From: Marinilabiliaceae bacterium UBA5213
GTDB taxonomy: Bacteria > Bacteroidota > Bacteroidia > Bacteroidales > Marinilabiliaceae
Assembly: GCA_002412555.1 (NCBI GenBank)
Contig: DHVH01000195.1
Location: 1 to 9,250, forward strand
Direction of reading: 5' to 3'
Length of the DNA: 9,250 nt
Shown here: positions 5,817 to 9,250 of the stretch, piece after piece
Position numbering within the stretch: the first letter of the stretch is position 1
Layout: each line of letters opens with the position of its first letter
Notes under the pieces: generated by a model
The model's input: only the letters and a program-made list of their open reading frames with translations
What the model was told of the DNA's origin: nothing
Databases searched by the model: none
Program-made: the position numbers and the translations under genes

Positions 5817-6854
5817 ATTTTAAGACCGACCAGCAAATGACAAGAAATGAACTTTGGTATTTTTTAATTGACGGACAAAAGGACTCTGAAACAGGAGTTG
5901 TTGGAAACTTTTATGCTTACGGAAACCATTGTGGAGACGCATTAGAAAGAGCAATGAATGCATCCAAAAAATACAATTTCTCTAATCCAAATTTGAATGA
6001 AGCTTCATACCTTTCCAACTTCAAAGAAATAGAGAATATTAACGAACTTGTAGAGATAGAAGAAGGTGTTTTTATGGGTCCAACAACTCACTCTTTTCCT
6101 TTGGACTCCCCAGACAGAGATTTTATCCCACCAATTGGAATAGTGAAAAATGTATATGAGGGGGAATATGAATATGACCTTATCAAAGAAAACTTTGTTG
6201 CTTACTGTGCAGACGAAAAAGGAATATTTAGCCTTGAATTAGTGGTGGCAAAGGAAAGCTTAATAAGTGCATTTATTAAGACCATTAACTTTTTACCTTC
6301 GACTGACGGCTTTTGGATTTACATAAAAAGCTTTTGGGACAACGATAGGACAGAATTGTGGGCAGCAAAAGAACTCACTGACAAAGGAGAAATAATTGAC
6401 TTTCTAAAAAGACAAAAAAACAACACACTTGAAAATGGATACTTAGAAATTGTGGTTCATTCACTTGTAGGCGAAACGAATTTAACTCTTGACGACCATA
6501 AGAAAATTCAACTGCACACAAAAGACTTAGAAGTATTTAATTGTTTTATTGGTAATATAATTGACATGGGGTACGAACACACAAGAGATTTCTACAGTTT
6601 AGAGTTTGGCTATCATCATTTACATTATAGACCAGCAGGTAGTTTGAAAAGAACTGAATTCAAGCAGATGTTGACCGAAAGCAAATTTGAACTAATTGAT
6701 AATTGGGAAGAATAAAACGGCTTATAACAAAGCTGTATACGGCAGCCGGGGCTCCACAGCAAATTGCGGGTCTCGCTCTCCCCAGTCACCAACGGTTGGC
6801 CTGAAAATTTCGTACCTGGCAGAAATGCCCCGGCCGACCGCATACAGCCGGGCG
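5808..6854 (+). mobile_element. Putative integron-like gene cassette with one gene
   Basis: The unit runs from the predicted crossover in site A (GTT at 5807-5809) to the one in site B (GTT at 6854-6856), 1047 bases. It holds one ORF with a 29-base leader and a stop that touches the left box of site B. Its two ends are inverted repeats: 5806-5822 against 6713-6729, 16 of 17 positions, with TGTTATAAGCC/GGCTTATAACA perfect. In classical cassettes the 5' end bases complement the inverse core of the cassette's own attC, so that the circular form has a perfect outer stem. That rule holds here. An alternative is a small transposon-like unit with terminal inverted repeats, but the ORF is not a transposase. 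Confidence 0.6.
5837..6715 (+). CDS. Cassette-borne hypothetical protein, 292 residues
   Basis: I do not recognise the family. The product is soluble-looking, with no signal peptide and no membrane segment. It is acidic and rich in aromatics. There appear to be two parts. Residues 1-150 include a Gly/Asn/His-rich start (NFYAYGNHCGDALERAM) and a GVFMGPTTHSFPLDSP stretch. Residues 155-292 are denser in apparent motifs: FWIYIKSFWDNDRTELWAA (159-177), LEIVVHSLVGETNLTLDDH (203-221), then DFYSLEFGYHHLHYRP (251-266). A histidine-rich end like this could bind metal, but I see no catalytic triad. ATG 5837 is the only start: the frame closes at a TAA at 5783-5785 with no other ATG between. There is no Shine-Dalgarno at normal distance. 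The gene is visibly more AT-rich than fumarase and has its own attC-like site at its 3' end, both signs of transfer. Phage defence, toxin-related or immunity roles are common for cassette genes but are guesses here. Confidence 0.85.
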   Translation: MTRNELWYFLIDGQKDSETGVVGNFYAYGNHCGDALERAMNASKKYNFSNPNLNEASYLSNFKEIENINELVEIEEGVFMGPTTHSFPLDSPDRDFIPPIGIVKNVYEGEYEYDLIKENFVAYCADEKGIFSLELVVAKESLISAFIKTINFLPSTDGFWIYIKSFWDNDRTELWAAKELTDKGEIIDFLKRQKNNTLENGYLEIVVHSLVGETNLTLDDHKKIQLHTKDLEVFNCFIGNIIDMGYEHTRDFYSLEFGYHHLHYRPAGSLKRTEFKQMLTESKFELIDNWEE

Positions 6855-6860
6855 TTGGCA
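6719..6860 (+). repeat. attC-like palindromic site B (cassette 3' end)
   Basis: The inverted arms are 6732-6752 and 6827-6848. GCTGTAT, CGG and GCCGGGGC on the left pair with GCCCCGGCC, CCG and ATACAGC on the right, with one A/G mismatch and a 2-versus-3 base internal loop. Outside them sit TTATAAC (6722-6728) and GTTGGC (6854-6859), set off by unpaired spacers AAA and CGGGC. The 74-base interior contains a small CCAAC-G-GTTGG hairpin and is otherwise loose, like a variable terminal structure. The overall length, about 140 bases, is at the upper end of the integron attC range. The left box starts 3 bases after the gene's stop codon. Confidence 0.65.
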
Positions 6861-7017
6861 ACAAGTGTAAAAAAAGACAACCCGACAGCTAGTTACGATA
6901 ACGACAAAATTGAAATAAGAAAGGATTTAGCTTTTTGACAGGACAGTACTAATTTGATGGAATTTATTTTGTTTTTTTCCGACGCTCAAAAGAAAATGAA
7001 ATGAAACCCCAACCCAC

Positions 7018-7079
7018 ATTGCACACATTTGCAAATCGCACCAGCCGCACGTAAACCAAAATTTGCAAAAGAGTGCAAT
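7018..7079. repeat. Inverted repeat C, attC-like or related fold-back element
   Basis: Left arm ATTGCAC-ACA-TTTGCAAAT (7018-7036) and right arm ATTTGCAAA-AGA-GTGCAAT (7061-7079) pair over 7 and 9 bases, with a symmetric 3-base internal loop between the two helices. The terminal loop is 24 bases. It lies 160 bases after site B. The two-helix plan resembles the inner part of an attC, but no convincing outer GTT box is present. The 157 bases between sites B and C hold no convincing gene; a frame ending at TGA 6938 could be the tail of a lost cassette ORF. Confidence 0.55.
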
Positions 7080-7154
7080 CTTCCCACCACACTACTGCTA
7101 CGATAAAACATTCGTTAATTTATGCAAAAAAAAGATTGGATTATAGAAAAATAT

Positions 7155-7196
7155 ATCAATCTTTGTACCGTAAAACAATTTTAGTACAAATTTGAT
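7155..7196. promoter_or_regulatory. Long palindromic operator (and probable promoter) before the tetR-family gene
   Basis: The arms are ATCAA (7155-7159), TTTGTAC (7162-7168) and TAAAA (7171-7175), mirrored by TTTTA (7179-7183), GTACAAA (7184-7190) and TTGAT (7192-7196): 17 pairs with 1-2 base offsets. It ends exactly at the ATG at 7197. AATCTTTG (7158-7165) with ATTG (7135-7138) 19 bases upstream resembles the Bacteroidota promoter pair TAnnTTTG and TTTG. The palindrome would therefore cover the promoter, as expected for autorepression by a TetR dimer. Confidence 0.6.
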
Positions 7197-7778
7197 ATGA
7201 GCATTGATAATACCAAAGAATCAATTTTAAGCGTTGCGAATAAGCTATTCAGTCGCTTTGGGTTCCATAAAACTTCAATGGATGAAATCGCTAAAATTGC
7301 GAGGAAAGCCAAAGGTTCCTTATATTATCATTTTGCAAGCAAGGAGGATTTATTTAGGGAGGTAGTATCAATTGAAATGATAAACCTGAAAAATCAGCTG
7401 TCTTTTATTGTTAATAATCCTGATTTGACTTCTACGGAAAAGGTAAAAAAATATCTCGTTAAAAGAATGGAGATTCTAAATTCTGCTGCAAATTATCATG
7501 AAACGCTAAAAGCTGATTTTTTTGAACATTTTCATTTCATTGATGATTTACGGTCTGAATTAGATGCATGGGAAAAAGAAAACCTGAAAAAGTTAATCCT
7601 TCAAGGTGTTGAGAGGGGTGAATTTGCTATTATTGGAGATATTGATGTTTTGTTAGACGTATTCATTATGGTTATAAAAGGGCTTGAGATACCCTTTTTT
7701 CTACAGAACAAATATGTGAAATACGCTCCTCATTTTGAAAGTTTAATTGGAATACTCACAAAAGGTTTATCTCGATAA
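7197..7778 (+). CDS. TetR/AcrR-family transcriptional regulator
   Basis: A ligand-responsive DNA-binding dimer, usually a repressor of an adjacent transporter. It has 193 residues, a normal TetR length. The N-terminal helix-turn-helix covers about residues 8-55: A-x-x-L-F-S-R-F-G-F then TSMDEIAKIARKAKGSLYYHF, the family signature with the recognition helix ending in YYHF and followed by SKEDLF. The C-terminal part (60-193) is helical and divergent, as usual for ligand and dimer regions, so the inducer cannot be named. The start ATG 7197 directly follows the long palindrome. It lies 64 bases before an RND-type exporter on the same strand, so its likely job is to control itself and that exporter. 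The similar palindrome half at 7803-7820 supports this. Confidence 0.93.
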   Translation: MSIDNTKESILSVANKLFSRFGFHKTSMDEIAKIARKAKGSLYYHFASKEDLFREVVSIEMINLKNQLSFIVNNPDLTSTEKVKKYLVKRMEILNSAANYHETLKADFFEHFHFIDDLRSELDAWEKENLKKLILQGVERGEFAIIGDIDVLLDVFIMVIKGLEIPFFLQNKYVKYAPHFESLIGILTKGLSR

Positions 7779-7802
7779 TTTTTTTTGCACTAAAACTGAC
7801 TA

Positions 7803-7820
7803 TAAAACGATTTAAGTATA
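7803..7820. promoter_or_regulatory. Second copy of the TetR palindrome half, before the exporter gene
   Basis: TAAAACGATTTAAGTATA here matches TAAAACAATTTTAGTACA at 7171-7188 at 15 of 18 positions, in the same orientation. It lies 22 bases before the exporter's ATG. The left arm (TTTGTAC) is not conserved. It is probably a second, weaker regulator-binding site giving the exporter its own controlled promoter. The 64-base spacer is AT-rich, which raises the chance of accidental similarity. Confidence 0.4.
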
Positions 7821-7842
7821 ATTAATTTTAAAACAACAAAAT

Positions 7843-9250
7843 ATGAACAGATTCGCAGATGGCATAGTGAAATTTAAATGGCTTATAATTATAGCCGTTG
7901 TAGGTTTAACCGTATTCTTTAGTTATCAGGCAAAAGACTTGCATATAAACGCTGATATAATAAGCTCTTTGCCCGATGATGACCCTGTTGCCCGGTTGTA
8001 CAAGGAGATAGGAACACAGTTTGGCGGAAATGATATGGGAATGATTGTGTTGGAAACAAATGATGTTTTTAAAGCAGAAGTCATTCAGCATATAAAGCAA
8101 ATTACCGATAGCATAAAATATACCAGTGGGGTTTCAACCGTTACAAGCTTAACCAATATTCTCGATATCAAAAGCTCTGAATGGGGTATTGAAATCGGCA
8201 AGCTGGTTGATGAGTATGATTTGCCCGTTGAGCAATCGCAGTTAGACAGCCTGAAAAACTATGTTTTCTCCAAAGAGATGTACAGGGGAGCTATTGTTTC
8301 AGAGGATGGAACGGCAACCGCAATAATGTTTACACTTCTCCCTGAGGGAGATAAACAGGCTGTTGCAAAAGAAATTAAGGATAAAATTGAAGCATTGGAT
8401 TTGCCCGAGACAACTTATTTTGGCGGTCTCCCCATGATGATGAACGACATTAACGATTTGATTGTTTCGGATATTGTATGGCTTGTTCCCATCGTTTTCC
8501 TCGTAATAGCCATTATTTTATTGTTGAGTTTCAAATCTTTTAGAGGGGTATTGTTGCCGTTGCTCACAGCAGGTTTGGCCGTTATTTGGACAATGGGCTT
8601 AATGGCAGTAACCGGGTATGAGTTGACAATTATCTCAAATATAATTCCGGTTGTGCTGCTTGCTGTAGGAAGTGCTTATACAATTCATGTGCTCAATAGT
8701 ATTAACCACAATAAACTTGCAGACAGAAAACAGGCATTAGTTCAAGCACTTAGATATATTCTGATTCCTGTAATACTGGCAGCAGTAACCACTGCCATTG
8801 GATTTGTATCATTTGTTTTTGGGGCATACCTCACCATGATTAAAGACTTCGGAATATTTACTGCGGTTGGTACATTAATCGCTTTAATACTATCCCTATT
8901 TTTTGTTCCCGCACTTATCTCTGGACTTTCAATGTATGGCAAAAAAACAGCTATTGAATCCGAAGAAAAGCAAACCATATTAACTCACAAAATTCTACTG
9001 CCCTTGGTAAAATTTCTGTTTAAACATCCCAAATATACACTTACAGGTTGGGGAGTTCTGCTAATGTTATGCATTGGTGGCCTAATGTTGATAAAAACCA
9101 GCGTTAACATGGCCGACTATTTTAAGAAAGATAATCCAACAAGGGTTGCAGAGGATGTTATGCAGAAAAAATTTGGCGGCTCGTTACCGGTATTTGTTGT
9201 TTTTGAAGGAGATATGCAAAGTCCAGAGGTGCTGAAGATGATGATTAGTA
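7843..9250 (+). CDS. RND/MMPL-superfamily exporter, 3' truncated by window edge
   Basis: Inner-membrane, proton-driven exporter of the COG1033 (predicted RND exporter, HpnN-like) type; substrates in the family include lipids and hydrophobic compounds. The frame is open from ATG 7843 to the end (469 codons visible). Topology: membrane segment 1 at about 13-27, a periplasmic porter loop of about 180 residues with INADIISSLPDDDPV, then a cluster of five segments at 210-230, 235-256, 264-285, 305-329 and 336-362. A cytoplasmic stretch follows, then segment 7 at about 401-417 and the start of the second periplasmic loop (NMADYFKKDNPT), which repeats the first. GSAYTIHVLNS (276-286) in segment 4 is the conserved helix motif of this group. 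The family usually has about 750-800 residues, so roughly 60 percent is seen. It was missed by simple ORF finding because it has no stop in the window. It forms a likely operon or regulon with the upstream TetR gene. Confidence 0.9.
   Translation, partial: MNRFADGIVKFKWLIIIAVVGLTVFFSYQAKDLHINADIISSLPDDDPVARLYKEIGTQFGGNDMGMIVLETNDVFKAEVIQHIKQITDSIKYTSGVSTVTSLTNILDIKSSEWGIEIGKLVDEYDLPVEQSQLDSLKNYVFSKEMYRGAIVSEDGTATAIMFTLLPEGDKQAVAKEIKDKIEALDLPETTYFGGLPMMMNDINDLIVSDIVWLVPIVFLVIAIILLLSFKSFRGVLLPLLTAGLAVIWTMGLMAVTGYELTIISNIIPVVLLAVGSAYTIHVLNSINHNKLADRKQALVQALRYILIPVILAAVTTAIGFVSFVFGAYLTMIKDFGIFTAVGTLIALILSLFFVPALISGLSMYGKKTAIESEEKQTILTHKILLPLVKFLFKHPKYTLTGWGVLLMLCIGGLMLIKTSVNMADYFKKDNPTRVAEDVMQKKFGGSLPVFVVFEGDMQSPEVLKMMIS

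Noticed and set aside
5806..6729. Reading the 17-base inverted repeats as transposon ends
   Set aside because: There is no transposase between them, no visible target duplication, and each end is embedded in a larger palindrome, which fits attC sites better.
6696..6938. 80-codon + strand frame overlapping the end of the cassette gene
   Set aside because: It runs straight through the palindromic site B and its composition follows that structure. Only the last residues could be a cassette remnant.
8742..8978. Antisense 78-codon frame
   Set aside because: It lies opposite the membrane segments of the RND exporter, which has a continuous and recognisable reading frame.

Overview
The window looks like a chromosomal segment from a member of the Bacteroidota, possibly a Marinilabiliales-like marine or anaerobic lineage. 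The support is the character of the fumarase and of the long XerD-like recombinase, A-rich leaders instead of Shine-Dalgarno sequences, and long C-rich intergenic tracts. The phylum is an inference from protein style; I could not run a search.

Layout, all genes on the + strand. (1) 2-721: 3' part of a Sua5-type threonylcarbamoyl-AMP synthase (tRNA t6A pathway), cut by the window edge. (2) 722-1028: a hairpin followed by a degenerate 8-bp tandem repeat tract. (3) 1029-2633: a complete class I [4Fe-4S] fumarate hydratase. (4) 2634-3246: a palindrome-rich spacer, an intrinsic terminator and a possible decayed reading frame on the minus strand. (5) 3247-5319: a 690-residue tyrosine recombinase that appears to contain a second, catalytically degenerate recombinase half. 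(6) 5320-5771: non-coding, with two compact palindromes and a strikingly G-poor tract. (7) 5772-6860: what I read as one integron-like gene cassette. A 292-residue protein of unknown function lies between two attC-like palindromic sites. The conserved end of the upstream site (TGTTATAAGCC) is exactly complementary to the left end of the downstream site (GGCTTATAACA), as in integron cassettes. (8) 6861-7196: a further attC-like inverted repeat, then a TetR promoter region holding a long palindrome. (9) 7197-7778: a TetR/AcrR regulator. (10) 7843 to the window end: the N-terminal two thirds or so of an RND/MMPL-type exporter, probably controlled by that regulator, because half of the TetR palindrome recurs just upstream of it.

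How it fits together: housekeeping genes (Sua5, fumarase) give way at about 2634 to an accessory island made of the unusual recombinase, palindromic sites and one cassette. The TetR-RND pair resumes the chromosome. The most interesting possibility is that a recombinase lacking the canonical integron-integrase insertion is linked to attC-like folded sites. The adjacency is visible in the sequence; the functional link is inference.
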